From NCBI GenBank assembly GCA_029857855.1, contig JAOUGG010000017.1, forward strand, positions 1 to 13,001: 13,001 nt of DNA, given 5' to 3'. The position numbers and the translations under genes are program-made. The notes under the pieces were generated by a model that did no database searches, was not told the DNA's origin, and saw nothing but the letters and a program-made list of their open reading frames with translations. Of this stretch, positions 12,925-13,001 are shown in pieces. Within the stretch, counting starts at the first letter, position 1; every line of letters begins with the position of its first letter. This DNA comes from Acidimicrobiia bacterium. Its GTDB lineage: Bacteria > Actinomycetota > Acidimicrobiia > Acidimicrobiales > SZUA-35.

Positions 12925-13001
12925 CTACTCGACCACGGCGATCATCGACGCCACCGGCAGGTTCGGAAAAATCGGCCGGCCGTCGACCGCCTCCTCCAGG
13001 A
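12925..13001 (-). CDS. 3' end of an unidentified minus-strand gene (partial)
   Basis: Reading the minus strand from the window edge, an open frame of 24 codons ends in TAG at 12925-12927. The visible C-terminus reads LEEAVDGRPIFPNLPVASMI followed by AVVE. The codon use fits the neighbours and the frame has no early stop, so a converging gene is likely. It is too short to name. Its stop is 21 bases from the tal stop, and no terminator hairpin is visible between them. Confidence 0.45.
   Translation of the reverse strand, partial: LEEAVDGRPIFPNLPVASMIAVVE

Overview
The base composition is high in G+C, with strong G/C preference at third codon positions, GTG and TTG starts, and several starts placed 7 to 9 bases after a TANNNT box. 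Together with a PF13399 LytR C-terminal protein, a two-helix holin-superfamily-III protein, a FIST-like protein and an actinobacterial-type transaldolase, this points to an actinobacterium. I would guess the Acidimicrobiia, but this is inferred from protein character and not from a marker gene. No rRNA, tRNA, insertion sequence, CRISPR array or phage module is visible, and no gap between genes exceeds 300 bases. It reads as chromosomal core sequence.

Layout. Positions 1-141 hold the 3' end of a plus-strand gene that converges on the next block. From 8156 down to 188 all genes run on the minus strand. In their own 5'->3' order they are: a TetR-type regulator; a PBP4-type D-Ala-D-Ala carboxypeptidase; a stand-alone Lon substrate-binding-domain protein; three small membrane or basic proteins with overlapping ends; a ubiquitin-like sulfur carrier (TtuB type); a PP-loop tRNA thiolase (TtuA type); the tRNA m1A58 methyltransferase TrmI; a membrane-anchored LytR C-terminal-domain protein; a Nudix hydrolase; and type I pantothenate kinase CoaA. 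From 8266 rightward the plus strand carries a 142-residue protein of unknown function and a divergent FIST-like protein. These are followed by the transketolase-transaldolase pair of the non-oxidative pentose phosphate pathway. The last 77 bases hold the 3' end of a converging minus-strand gene.

Functional reading. The most informative stretch is 2380-4456. It holds a sulfur carrier ending in Gly-Gly, a thiolase with all the cysteines expected of a TtuA enzyme (two zinc sites plus three Fe-S cysteines), and TrmI, adjacent and on one strand. In Thermus these proteins make 2-thioribothymidine at T54 and 1-methyladenosine at A58, which pair with each other in the T-loop, so the cluster looks like a T-loop modification unit. 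Three small proteins of unknown role are joined to its 5' side by overlapping stop and start codons. The other genes fall into cell-envelope work (DacB, LytR_C, holin-like), cofactor and nucleotide metabolism (CoaA, Nudix) and central carbon metabolism (Tkt, Tal).

Other points of note are a 17-bp tandem duplication that copies the coaA start region and creates a six-codon minicistron overlapping the coaA start codon, a perfect palindrome between the TetR gene and the gene divergent from it, and a recurring leaderless-type promoter arrangement.
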